Shown here one piece after another: positions 37,760 through 45,882 of a stretch of DNA of 64,000 nt (positions are counted from its first letter, which is position 1; each line of letters starts with the position of its first letter). The position numbers and the translations under genes were made by a program. The stretch comes from Luteibacter sp. GTDB taxonomy: Bacteria > Pseudomonadota > Gammaproteobacteria > Xanthomonadales > Rhodanobacteraceae. The stretch spans positions 186,001 to 250,000 of the forward strand of contig NZ_WNDO01000001.1 in the NCBI RefSeq assembly GCF_009912395.1, given 5' to 3'. A model generated the notes under the pieces. It had not been told where the DNA came from and made no database searches. It was given only the letters and a program-made list of their open reading frames with translations.

Positions 37760-38361
37760 GCGGTTTCGTCGTCGCGCTGACGGGCGGTATCGCCTCGGGC
37801 AAGAGCGCGGTGGAGCGATGTTTCGAAGCGCTGGGCGTCCGCGCTTACGATGCGGACATCGCCGCACGGGCCGTGGTGGAACCGGGCTCCGAGGCGCTGG
37901 CCGAAGTCGCCCGGGTCTTCGGCGCCAGTGCGCTGGACGCTGAAGGGCGACTCGACCGCGCGGCGATGCGCCAGCGCGTCTTTGCCGATCCCGGCGCCCG
38001 GACGACGCTGGAGGGCATTCTCCATCCGCGGATCCGCCAGTGGCTACGCGACGCGGTCGAGGCTGATACCGGTCCGTACTGCATCCTGTCCATCCCGCTG
38101 CTCGTAGAGAACCACGCGCATTACGCATGGGTCGATCGCGTGCTGGTGGTGGATGCGCCGGAAGACACGCGCATCGCCCGACTGGTGCGTCGGGACGGTA
38201 TCGACGACGCGCTGGCGCGGAAAATGATCGACGCGCAAGCGTCGCGGGAGCAGCGCCTGGCGATCGCTGACGACGTGATCGTCAATGACGGCGACGAGGC
38301 ATCGCTGCTCCTCAAGGTTGAAGCGTTGCATAAGCGCTACCTGGCACTGACCACGGACTAA
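37756..38361 (+). CDS. coaE: Dephospho-CoA kinase
   Basis: 201 residues. The P-loop is GGIASGKS at 10-17, followed by DADIAAR, the GRLDRAAMRQRVF segment and HPRIRQW, all typical of CoaE. It phosphorylates the 3'-hydroxyl of dephospho-CoA, the last step of CoA synthesis, in the cytoplasm. Overlap with pilD matches the pilBCD-coaE order common in gammaproteobacteria. Confidence 0.96.
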   Translation: MSGFVVALTGGIASGKSAVERCFEALGVRAYDADIAARAVVEPGSEALAEVARVFGASALDAEGRLDRAAMRQRVFADPGARTTLEGILHPRIRQWLRDAVEADTGPYCILSIPLLVENHAHYAWVDRVLVVDAPEDTRIARLVRRDGIDDALARKMIDAQASREQRLAIADDVIVNDGDEASLLLKVEALHKRYLALTTD

Positions 38362-38366
38362 CAACC

Positions 38367-38503
38367 CGTCGTTCCTGCGCACGCAAGAACCCAGCGCCCC
38401 GGTCCACACGAAGCACCATGCGATCACATCGGCTTTTTGCAGGCGAGACGGTCGCGAGAATCGACCTCATCGCACTGGGTTCCTGCGTGCGCAGGAACGA
38501 CGT
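38367..38503. repeat. Inverted pair of REP-2 repeats
   Basis: CGTCGTTCCTGCGCACGCAA at 38367 is mirrored at 38475-38503 by its near-exact reverse complement, with about 80 bp between. Both carry the AACCCAG extension. The pair fills the gap between the convergent coaE and GGDEF-EAL genes and may act as a transcription barrier. Confidence 0.75.
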
Positions 38504-38540
38504 GAGGGTGGGTTGCCTGTTTCGCGAGAACCGTGAAACC

Positions 38541-39791
38541 TCAGACCATCGAGGCGGCCGCAAGGCGTTCCGCAACGAAGGCTTCCGCTGGCATCGGGCG
38601 GCCGATGTGGTACCCCTGCACCACGTCGCAGTCCATTTCGACCAGACGCAGCAGGGTTTCCTCGTTCTCCACACCCTCGGCAACCGCCTCCATGCCGAGG
38701 CGATGCGCGACTTCGACCATCGCACGCACCAGCTGTTCAGTGCGGACGTCCGTCGTCATGGCGCTGACGAACGAGCGATCGATCTTCAGCTCCGTCGCCG
38801 GGAAATGGCGCAGGTAGGCGAACGAGGCATAGCCCGTGCCGAAGTCGTCGATGGCGACGCGCACACCCCGGTCGCGCAGGCGGCGCAAGCCGCGCACGCT
38901 CATGTCCAGGTCGGTGAGCAGGGCCGTCTCGGTGATCTCGACGATGGTCGATTCCGGCGGCACGCCCCATATTTCCAGCGCACCGAGGATGTGCTCGGCA
39001 AAGCCATGTTCCACGAACACCTTGGGCGAAAGGTTGATGGCCACGTCGAGCGGGCAGCGGCCACGATGCAGTGCCGCGACATGACGCAGCGACGCATTGA
39101 GACTCCAGCGGGTCAGCGGCACGATCAGGTCGCTACGTTCGGCGAAGGGAATGAAATCGCCTGGCGCGACATCCCCGTGCATCGGCGTGGTCCAGCGCGC
39201 CAGCGACTCCACGCGAACCACGTCGCCGCTGCGCAGGTCGCGCAAGGGCTGGAAAGCCACGTGCAGGCGATTGCTTTCGATGTCTTCGCGCAACTCGCCG
39301 TAGAGGATCTCCACCGGCGTCACGTCCGGCTCGTAGATGGCGAACGGCTCCCCCAGGCGCATGGCATCGTCGTGCGCCATCTCGGCGCGACGGTAAAGCC
39401 ATTCCGCCGAGTTGCCGTGATCCGGATGCATCGCGACACCGACGACGACGCGCCCGTGCCATGGACGCTCCGGATGCGGCAGCGGCGTGTCGAACGCGCC
39501 GACGATGCGGGTGGCGGCGAGCATCGCGTGCGTGCGGTTACGCACGGCGGGAAGCACGATCACGAAGTTGTCGTCGCCGGCGACGAAGACCTTGTCGATA
39601 TGGCGCAGCGCGTCGACGATGCGTTCGCGCGCGGCCAGCATGATTTCGTTGCCGAAGCCGTAGCCGAAGCGCAACTGCAGTTCGCGCATGCCCTTCATCC
39701 GCACGACCAGCACGGCGCACAGCCCCGTCTCCGGCGACGCGCGGTCCAGCATCACCTGGACGGCGGGAAGGATGTGACTGCGTTCGCTCAT
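38541..39791 (-). CDS. EAL-domain c-di-GMP phosphodiesterase with degenerate GGDEF domain
   Basis: 416 residues. The N-terminal region (20-160) is GGDEF-like, but the active site reads AGDDN (71-75), so cyclase activity is probably lost. The EAL domain (about 170-410) keeps an ExL variant (VESLARW), NLSP, EITE, DDFGTGY, KIDRSFV and the EGVE region, so hydrolysis of c-di-GMP to pGpG is plausible. It has no membrane or sensor segment. It is translationally coupled to the HD-GYP gene upstream. Confidence 0.9.
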   Translation of the reverse strand: MSERSHILPAVQVMLDRASPETGLCAVLVVRMKGMRELQLRFGYGFGNEIMLAARERIVDALRHIDKVFVAGDDNFVIVLPAVRNRTHAMLAATRIVGAFDTPLPHPERPWHGRVVVGVAMHPDHGNSAEWLYRRAEMAHDDAMRLGEPFAIYEPDVTPVEILYGELREDIESNRLHVAFQPLRDLRSGDVVRVESLARWTTPMHGDVAPGDFIPFAERSDLIVPLTRWSLNASLRHVAALHRGRCPLDVAINLSPKVFVEHGFAEHILGALEIWGVPPESTIVEITETALLTDLDMSVRGLRRLRDRGVRVAIDDFGTGYASFAYLRHFPATELKIDRSFVSAMTTDVRTEQLVRAMVEVAHRLGMEAVAEGVENEETLLRLVEMDCDVVQGYHIGRPMPAEAFVAERLAAASMV

Positions 39792-41005
39792 GAGGCCAGG
39801 GACTCCCTGGGATCGACACCGTGGCTGCCTGCCGCCAGCGTGCGCTGGATCTCGCGCCTCACCCCGCCCTCCTGGCTAAGCAGGTCGACGATGACGGGGC
39901 GATCCAGCCGCTGCTTGTCCGTCCGGGTGAGCACCGCCACATGCGGCTGCAGTCGTCTTGTCTGGTTCTGCATCGTCACCACGGCGACCTCCCCGGTGTT
40001 GAGTTCCACCAACGAGCCTGTGGGATAGACACCGATGCAGGCCTGGAATTGTTCCACGAGCTCCCCTTGGAACTCGCGGTCGCGACCGGCGTAGATCTGC
40101 CGGATCGCATTATGTTGCGACACCGCCGCCCGATAGGGCCGTGGGGTGGACATCGCGTGGTAGGTGTCCACGATGGCCGCGATGCGGCCCGCCAGCGGGA
40201 TGGCCGTGCCGGTCAGGCCGTGAGGATAACCGCTACCGTCGAAGCGTTCATGGTGCGTAAGTACCATGTCGCGAATTTCGTTGTCCGTGACCCCGGCACC
40301 ATCGAGGATCTTCAGCCCATCGTCCACGTGGCGACGGGCGATCGTCCACTCCGTCTCGCTGAGCGGCCCTTCGCCGTGAAGCAGTTCGTCGGGCCAGCGC
40401 GCCTTGCCCACGTCCAGCAACAGGCCGCCGGCCGCCAGGCTGACGATGGCCTCCTCGGCGATCCCCATGTGCCGGCCGAACACCGCCGCCAAGCTCGCGC
40501 AGCCCACGGCGTGACGGTACGTGTAGCTGTCGTAGCGGCGCATGCTCTCGACCCACAGGAAGGCGTCAGGGCAACGCAGCATGCTGGACACCATGGGCGC
40601 GACCGCCGCCAGCAAGGCGTCCTGACCGAAGAAGCGGCCGGCGTGGAGATCGTCGAGCACGCTGCCTGCGAAGGTGTTGATCGTGGCGAACGCCGCGCTG
40701 GCGCGCGGTAGTTCCTCCTGCACCGACGAGGTATCGGTATAGCTGCACTGGGAGAGGAGCCGGGTATTGAGCACAGGCCGCGATGGCGGCGCGGCGACCA
40801 CGCGCGCGGGCATCACCCGGCGCTGCATGTCGACGAAGACATACTTGCAAAACCGGCTGAGCTTCTCGATGTCCTCGCGTGAGGTGATCGGCACGCCCTG
40901 CCACGGGAACGGCGTGTCGGACCACTCGCAATCGAGACGGCTGACGAACATGCCGACCTCCAGGTCGGACACGAAGACACGCCTCTCCACCAGATCGTAC
41001 GCCAC
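39788..41005 (-). CDS. DUF3391/HD-GYP domain protein, HD motif altered
   Basis: 405 residues with an N-terminal DUF3391-type domain (VSDLEVGMFVSRLD) and a C-terminal HD-GYP domain. The GYP motif is intact (HHERFDGSGYPHGL, 251-264), and His165 and His226 are present. The HDIGK motif reads LLDVGK, with Leu197 replacing the metal-binding His, while Asp198 stays. HD-GYP enzymes hydrolyse c-di-GMP at a di- or tri-iron site, so activity may be weakened or lost. The stop overlaps the start of the GGDEF-EAL gene. The function may be signalling by interaction. Confidence 0.88.
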   Translation of the reverse strand: MAYDLVERRVFVSDLEVGMFVSRLDCEWSDTPFPWQGVPITSREDIEKLSRFCKYVFVDMQRRVMPARVVAAPPSRPVLNTRLLSQCSYTDTSSVQEELPRASAAFATINTFAGSVLDDLHAGRFFGQDALLAAVAPMVSSMLRCPDAFLWVESMRRYDSYTYRHAVGCASLAAVFGRHMGIAEEAIVSLAAGGLLLDVGKARWPDELLHGEGPLSETEWTIARRHVDDGLKILDGAGVTDNEIRDMVLTHHERFDGSGYPHGLTGTAIPLAGRIAAIVDTYHAMSTPRPYRAAVSQHNAIRQIYAGRDREFQGELVEQFQACIGVYPTGSLVELNTGEVAVVTMQNQTRRLQPHVAVLTRTDKQRLDRPVIVDLLSQEGGVRREIQRTLAAGSHGVDPRESLAS

Positions 41006-41267
41006 TTGCTACTGCTCCTTCGGATCTACCTGCCTGTGCACCAGCCACGAGGCTTCCATCCCCGTACGGCGCGCCGCATGGTCGTGCCACCCTCTGGCCG
41101 GCGTCAATGCCAGCTGAACAGAATGCCGAATTTGCGCCATGAACGACTACCCACGGTTGACCGGAGTCTTATCGGCCAGTTCCCCCGAAGCTGAAGGAGG
41201 GATACTGTCAGCAAACACTCCCTGGACCGGTCTCCTTCCGTAAGCCCCTGTCCCCCGGAGAGATTCC
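41006..41267. other. Divergent gap between HD-GYP and msrA genes
   Basis: 262 bp with no supported gene or repeat. It should carry promoters for both directions. A GGAGA ribosome site precedes msrA. No confident -35/-10 pair was identified. Confidence 0.5.
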
Positions 41268-41936
41268 ATGGCTCGCCTGCTCCCTCTGTTCGTCCTCACC
41301 CTCGCCGCCTGCTCCACCGCGTCCGCGCGGGAGGAGGGTCTGCACCTGCCCGCCCCCGCCGTAGACGCCGCCCCCGCCACGGGTGAAGCCACCGCCGTGT
41401 TCGCCGGCGGCTGCTTCTGGGGCGTGGAAGGCGTCTTCCAGCACGTCCGTGGGGTGAAGAGCGTCCGGACCGGTTATTCCGGTGGCGACGCCCGCCACGC
41501 CAACTACGACGACGTGAGCGACGGCGACACCGGCCACGCCGAGTCGGTGCGGGTGACCTACGACCCCGCCCAGGTCAGCTATGGGCAGCTCTTGCAGGTG
41601 TTCTTCTCCGTGGCCCAGGACCCGACCCTGCTCAATCGCCAGGGACCGGACCAGGGCACCCAGTACCGCTCCGCCGTCTTCTACGCGACGCCGGAACAGC
41701 AGAAGGTGGCCGAGGCCTACATCGCCCAGCTGACGGCCGCCCATGCCTTCTCCCGGCCGATCGTCACCGAGGTGACCCCGCTCAAGGGGTTCTACCTGGC
41801 GGAAGGCGAGCATCAGGACTACATGCGACTGAATCCCTATACGCCGTACATCGCCATCAACGACCGGCCGAAGGTGCTGGCCCTGGAGCGGATCTACCCG
41901 CAGATGTACGTGGCGCAGTGGGCGAACGGCCGGTAA
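41268..41936 (+). CDS. msrA: Peptide-methionine (S)-S-oxide reductase, lipoprotein form
   Basis: 222 residues from an ATG preceded by GGAGA. The N-terminus has a lipoprotein-type signal (LTLAAC, Cys15). The MsrA domain has GGCFWGVE with nucleophile Cys49, then GYSGGDARHANYDDVSDGDTGHAE and the family motif QGPDQGTQYRS. It reduces methionine-S-sulfoxide in oxidised proteins; the signal suggests action in the periplasm. It stands alone and is followed by a perfect palindromic REP-like element. Confidence 0.94.
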   Translation: MARLLPLFVLTLAACSTASAREEGLHLPAPAVDAAPATGEATAVFAGGCFWGVEGVFQHVRGVKSVRTGYSGGDARHANYDDVSDGDTGHAESVRVTYDPAQVSYGQLLQVFFSVAQDPTLLNRQGPDQGTQYRSAVFYATPEQQKVAEAYIAQLTAAHAFSRPIVTEVTPLKGFYLAEGEHQDYMRLNPYTPYIAINDRPKVLALERIYPQMYVAQWANGR

Positions 41937-41943
41937 TACCCTC

Positions 41944-41989
41944 TGTAGGAGCGCGCTTGCGCGCGATCGCGCGCAAGCGCGCTCCTACA
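41944..41989. repeat. REP-like element, perfect 46-bp palindrome
   Basis: Two arms of the TGTAGGAGCGCGCTTGCG family abut to make a perfect 46-bp palindrome between the convergent msrA and hutU genes. An identical 46-mer lies at 50992-51037. Its hairpin could act as a bidirectional transcription barrier. Confidence 0.95.
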
Positions 41990-41997
41990 ACAGGACA

Positions 41998-43671
41998 TCA
42001 GCCGAGCATCGGCAGGTCCAGGCCCTGCTCCTTCGCGCAGGCAATGGCTTCGGGATAGCCTGCGTCGGCATGACGCATCACGCCCGTGCCGGGGTCGTTC
42101 CACAACACACGGGCGATGCGCTTGTCGGCGGCCTCGCTGCCGTCGCAGACGATGACCACACCGCTGTGCTGGCTGTAACCCATGCCTACGCCGCCGCCGT
42201 GGTGCAGGCTGACCCAGGTGGCGCCACCGGCCACGTTGAGCATGGCGTTGAGCAGCGGCCAGTCGCTCACGGCGTCGCTGCCGTCGCGCATGGCCTCGGT
42301 TTCGCGATTGGGGCTGGCGACCGAGCCGGAATCCAGGTGGTCGCGGCCGATCACCACGGGTGCCTTGAGTTCGCCGTTACGGACCATCTCGTTGAACGCC
42401 AGGCCAAGGCGGTGGCGCTGGCCCAGACCGACCCAACAGATGCGTGCCGGCAGCCCCTGGAAGTTGATGCGCTCGCGGGCCATGTCGAGCCAGCGGTGCA
42501 GGTGCGGATCGTCGGGGATCAGCTCCTTCACCTTGGCGTCGGTCTTGTAGATATCTTCCGGGTCGCCCGAAAGCGCGACCCAGCGGAACGGACCCACGCC
42601 ACGACAGAACAACGGACGGACGAAGGCCGGCACGAAACCGGGGAAGGCGAAGGCCTCGCCCAGGCCCTCGTCCTTGGCCATCTGGCGGATGTTATTGCCG
42701 TAGTCGAAGGTCGGCACGCCCTGGGCGTGGAAGGCCAGCATGGCTTCCACATGGCGACGCATAGAACGCTTGGCCTCGCGGGCGGTACCGGTCGGGTCGC
42801 TCTTGCGACGCTCGAACCACTGCTCCACCGTCCAGCCCGACGGCAGGTAGCCATTAACCGGGTCGTGCGCGCTGGTCTGGTCGGTGACCGCGTCCGGACG
42901 CACGCCACGGCGGACCATCTCGGGCAGCACGTCGGCCGCATTACCGAGCAACGCCACCGAAACGGCGCGGCCTTCCTTGGTGTAGCGGTCGATGCGCGCG
43001 AGGGCGTCGTCGAGGTCGGTGGCCTGTTCGTCGACGTAGCGCGTCTTCAGGCGGAAATCGATGCGGCTCTGCTGGCATTCGATGGTGAGCGAGGACGCCC
43101 CCGCGAGGCTGGCCGCGAGCGGCTGCGCACCGCCCATGCCGCCGAGGCCGGCGGTGAGGATCCAGCGACCCGCGAGCGTGCCGCCGTAATGCTGGCGCCC
43201 CATTTCCACGAAGGTCTCGTAGGTGCCCTGCACGATGCCCTGGGAACCGATGTAGATCCACGAGCCGGCCGTCATCTGGCCGTACATCATGAGGCCCTTG
43301 CGATCGAGCTCGTTGAAGTGCTCCCAGTTGGACCAGGCCGGCACGAGATTGGAGTTGGCGATGAGCACGCGCGGCGCGTCGACATGCGACGGGAACACGC
43401 CGACCGGCTTGCCGGACTGCACCAGCAGGGTCTGGTCGTCGCGCAGTTCGCGCAGCGCGCGCAGGATCGCGTCGAAGCATTCCCAGTTGCGCGCGGCGCG
43501 GCCGATGCCGCCGTAGACCACCAGTTCGGCCGGGTTCTCGGCCACCTCGGGATCGAGGTTGTTCTGCAACATGCGGAACGGGGCTTCGGTGAGCCAGCTC
43601 TTGCAGTTGAGTTCCGTACCGCGAGGGGCGCGGATGGTGCGGGTGGTGTCGATGCGCGTCACGGCGTTCAT
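41998..43671 (-). CDS. hutU: Urocanate hydratase
   Basis: About 557 residues from the ATG at 43671 ([11 protein letters not shown]) with GGAG six bases upstream; ATGs 12-15 bases earlier are less well placed. Urocanase landmarks include [51 protein letters not shown] and, near the C-terminus, [15 protein letters not shown]. The enzyme uses tightly bound NAD+ to convert urocanate to imidazolone propionate in histidine degradation. No hutH, hutI, hutG or hutC lies in the window, so the gene is isolated from its pathway. Confidence 0.97.
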   Translation of the reverse strand: MNAVTRIDTTRTIRAPRGTELNCKSWLTEAPFRMLQNNLDPEVAENPAELVVYGGIGRAARNWECFDAILRALRELRDDQTLLVQSGKPVGVFPSHVDAPRVLIANSNLVPAWSNWEHFNELDRKGLMMYGQMTAGSWIYIGSQGIVQGTYETFVEMGRQHYGGTLAGRWILTAGLGGMGGAQPLAASLAGASSLTIECQQSRIDFRLKTRYVDEQATDLDDALARIDRYTKEGRAVSVALLGNAADVLPEMVRRGVRPDAVTDQTSAHDPVNGYLPSGWTVEQWFERRKSDPTGTAREAKRSMRRHVEAMLAFHAQGVPTFDYGNNIRQMAKDEGLGEAFAFPGFVPAFVRPLFCRGVGPFRWVALSGDPEDIYKTDAKVKELIPDDPHLHRWLDMARERINFQGLPARICWVGLGQRHRLGLAFNEMVRNGELKAPVVIGRDHLDSGSVASPNRETEAMRDGSDAVSDWPLLNAMLNVAGGATWVSLHHGGGVGMGYSQHSGVVIVCDGSEAADKRIARVLWNDPGTGVMRHADAGYPEAIACAKEQGLDLPMLG

Positions 43672-43758
43672 CGGGGGCTCCATCATCCTGGGGAAGCCCC
43701 GATTATGGTCGCGCGCCTCGACGCCTCGCCATACGCGTTGCAGCAATAGCCCGTGGGA

Positions 43759-44151
43759 TCAGCGGGTGGTCGCCGGCGGCGGCTGGTTGGGGTGCTGCTC
43801 CTGGTAGCGCCGTGCGTTGTCTTCCTGGCGCGCCCGGTCCAGTTGCTGCTGGGCCTGGTTGGCGTTGGTCAGCTGGTTGCGCTGGTTCGGATCGGTCACG
43901 CCGTTGAGCTGGCGGTTCATGCTGTCCTGACGGAGCTGGCTTTGCAGGGCGTCCTGGCGCTGGCGGCTCTCCACGGCCGAACGGTCCACGGCGCGCTGCC
44001 AGTCGTGCTGGGCGGCCGTCGGCGCCGGTGGCGCGGGGCGCGGCGGGGGTACGGGGCGGGCGGGCGCGTTGGGCTGCACCTGGGCGAAGGCCAAGGCCGG
44101 GACAAGCACCAGGCCAGCGAGAAGCAGGGATTTGCGAGATGAATTGGTCAT
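43759..44151 (-). CDS. Secreted Pro/Gln-rich hypothetical protein
   Basis: 130 residues. A clear signal peptide (LLLAGLVLVPALAFA) is followed by a proline-rich stretch (residues 28-46). A charged, Gln/Asn/Arg-rich region with low complexity follows (QLRQDSMNRQLNGVTDPNQRNQL), and the end is again proline-rich. No domain is recognised. Composition suggests an extended periplasmic or surface protein. It diverges from the phosphodiesterase gene, with 53 bp between the starts. Confidence 0.65.
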   Translation of the reverse strand: MTNSSRKSLLLAGLVLVPALAFAQVQPNAPARPVPPPRPAPPAPTAAQHDWQRAVDRSAVESRQRQDALQSQLRQDSMNRQLNGVTDPNQRNQLTNANQAQQQLDRARQEDNARRYQEQHPNQPPPATTR

Positions 44152-44204
44152 GCGACTGGTCCATCATAGGGGGCTGTTTCGTTCCAGAGCCTACGCCGTC
44201 CCTT

Positions 44205-45455
44205 ATGAATGTCTCGTTGCCCACCTCGTGGCGCAGTGTCCTCGCGCTGCTCGTGGTGGCGCTGGCCGGTTGCGCCGAGCAGCCTGCCAAGCCCGCCGTC
44301 TCCTCTCCCGATCCGGTCCTGCTGATCTCCATCGACGCCTTCCGGCCCGACTACATGGAACGCGGGCTGACGCCGAACCTTGCCGCGATCGCCGCGGACG
44401 GTGTCCGCGCGCCTTACATGCTGCCGTCGTTTCCGTCGCTGACCTTCCCCAACCACTACACGATCGTCACCGGCCTCGTACCCGACCATCACGGCATCGT
44501 GAACAACACGATGATCGATCCGGCGCTGGGCCAGTTCAGCCTGTCGAACCGTGATGCCACCAGCGACGGTCGCTGGTGGGCCGATGCCGAGCCGATCTGG
44601 GTCACCCTGCAAAAGCGCGGCCTGCGCACGGCGACGATGTTCTGGCCCGGCACGGAGGCCGCCATCCACGGCGTGCGCCCTGATCACTGGATCCCCTACG
44701 ACGGCAACCTGACCTCGATCCAGCGCGTCGACAAGCTGCTGTCGTGGATCGACGAGGCTGGCCCGAAGCCGCTGTTCGACACCCTGTACTTCGACACCGT
44801 GGACCACGCCGGTCACGAGCATGGTCCGGATTCGAAGGAACTGGACGATTCGCTTCGTGAAGTGGACGGCGCGCTCGGCCATCTCGTGGCGGAACTGCGT
44901 CGCCGAGGCCTTTACGAGCGCATGAACATCATCGTGGTCTCCGACCATGGCATGGCGCCTGTGCCCAAGGGCAACACGGTCTTCGCCGACGAAGCCACCG
45001 ACCTGGATGCGCTCGATCCCGTCTCGTACGGCGTGATGGCCACGTTCAACCCCAAGCCGGGCCATGACGCCTCGAAGGCCATCGCCCGGTTGCTCGGTCC
45101 GCACGAGCACATGCGCTGCTACCGTCGCGAAGACCTGCCCAAGCGCCTCGACTACGGCACCCATCGCCGCGTCCCGGCCATCCTCTGCCTCGCTGACACC
45201 GGCTGGGCGATCATCAGCCACGAGGCCCTGGCCAAGCGCACCGACCCGATGTCGCTGGGCGAGCACGGCTACGACAACCTCGATCCCACCATGCGCGCCC
45301 TGTTCATCGCCCATGGCCCTGGCTTCCGCAAGGGCGCCACGGTGGCACCGTTCCAGAACGTCGACGTCTACCCGCTGATCATGCGCCTGCTCGACCAGCA
45401 GCCGCTGCCGAACGACGGCCACCTGGACGAGGTAAAGGGCCTGCTGGCCCACTGA
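44205..45455 (+). CDS. Ectonucleotide pyrophosphatase/phosphodiesterase-like lipoprotein (AP superfamily)
   Basis: 416 residues from the ATG at 44205. The lipobox is ALAGC with Cys23. The catalytic domain shows Asp44 (ISIDAFRPDY), nucleophile Thr80 (FPSLTFPNH), the metal ligands in DTVDHAGHEHGPDS, and SDHGM. This matches NPP-type enzymes that cleave phosphodiester or pyrophosphate bonds of nucleotides and related compounds. Lipidation places it in the periplasm. The substrate is unknown. It is followed closely by the DUF2007-like gene. Confidence 0.9.
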   Translation: MNVSLPTSWRSVLALLVVALAGCAEQPAKPAVSSPDPVLLISIDAFRPDYMERGLTPNLAAIAADGVRAPYMLPSFPSLTFPNHYTIVTGLVPDHHGIVNNTMIDPALGQFSLSNRDATSDGRWWADAEPIWVTLQKRGLRTATMFWPGTEAAIHGVRPDHWIPYDGNLTSIQRVDKLLSWIDEAGPKPLFDTLYFDTVDHAGHEHGPDSKELDDSLREVDGALGHLVAELRRRGLYERMNIIVVSDHGMAPVPKGNTVFADEATDLDALDPVSYGVMATFNPKPGHDASKAIARLLGPHEHMRCYRREDLPKRLDYGTHRRVPAILCLADTGWAIISHEALAKRTDPMSLGEHGYDNLDPTMRALFIAHGPGFRKGATVAPFQNVDVYPLIMRLLDQQPLPNDGHLDEVKGLLAH

Positions 45456-45460
45456 CGCGC

Positions 45461-45501
45461 GATCTGGCGCAATCCCGTAGAATCGGACGATGCGCCAGAT
45501 C
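45461..45501 (+). promoter_or_regulatory. 11-bp perfect inverted repeat spanning the 45490 start codon
   Basis: GATCTGGCGCA (45461-45471) and TGCGCCAGATC (45491-45501) are exact complements with 19 bases between. If transcribed through, the stem would bury most of the ATG at 45490-45492. A -10-like TAGAAT lies in the loop. Confidence 0.6.
45478..45483 (+). promoter_or_regulatory. -10-like hexamer placed for a leaderless mRNA (45490 gene)
   Basis: TAGAAT ends six bases before the ATG at 45490, so a start at normal distance would begin at or next to the A of the ATG. No ribosome site is present. Transcription from here would omit the left arm of the surrounding inverted repeat. Confidence 0.45.
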
Positions 45502-45882
45502 TATACCTCTCCCCGCCAGGACAACATCGACCGGATCGTGGCCCTTCTCGACGAACACGAGATCGCGACCACGGTCACGAACCGGTCGAACTGGAACCGG
45601 CCCACCTACCAGCGCTTCAGCTATTCGCAGCGCAACGACAACCGTGATGCCTGGCCGCAGGTGTGGGTCAAGCACGCGGACGACTTCCCGCGTGCCCGCG
45701 CCTTGCTCAAGGACATCGGCATCGAGCCGGTAGTGCGCTTCCAGGAAGAACTGCAGATCCATCGCAAGCCGGACTACCGACCGCCCGCCCAGCGCACCGC
45801 CGCCCGCGTCCGCCTGATGGTGCTGGCGATCGTCGCCGGCGTGATGCTGGTCTCGGTGCTCAGGGCCATCCAGGTCATCTGA
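45490..45882 (+). CDS. DUF2007-like protein with C-terminal membrane anchor
   Basis: 130 residues. The N-terminal 80 residues (MRQIYTSPRQDNIDRIVALLDEH...QVWVKHADDFPRARALL) resemble the DUF2007 putative signal-transducing domain, a small ACT/PII-like fold. A basic linker leads to one C-terminal membrane helix (LMVLAIVAGVMLVSVLRAI). Its TGA directly abuts the ATG of the heme oxygenase gene, so it probably heads the bphO-bphP unit. Its role there is unknown. Confidence 0.75.
   Translation: MRQIYTSPRQDNIDRIVALLDEHEIATTVTNRSNWNRPTYQRFSYSQRNDNRDAWPQVWVKHADDFPRARALLKDIGIEPVVRFQEELQIHRKPDYRPPAQRTAARVRLMVLAIVAGVMLVSVLRAIQVI

Noticed and set aside
42070-43749. Long open frame opposite hutU (559 codons)
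   Set aside because: It mirrors a clear urocanase gene. In high-GC DNA, antisense frames often stay open. Its composition is low-complexity His/Val/Ala/Arg-rich with no domain.
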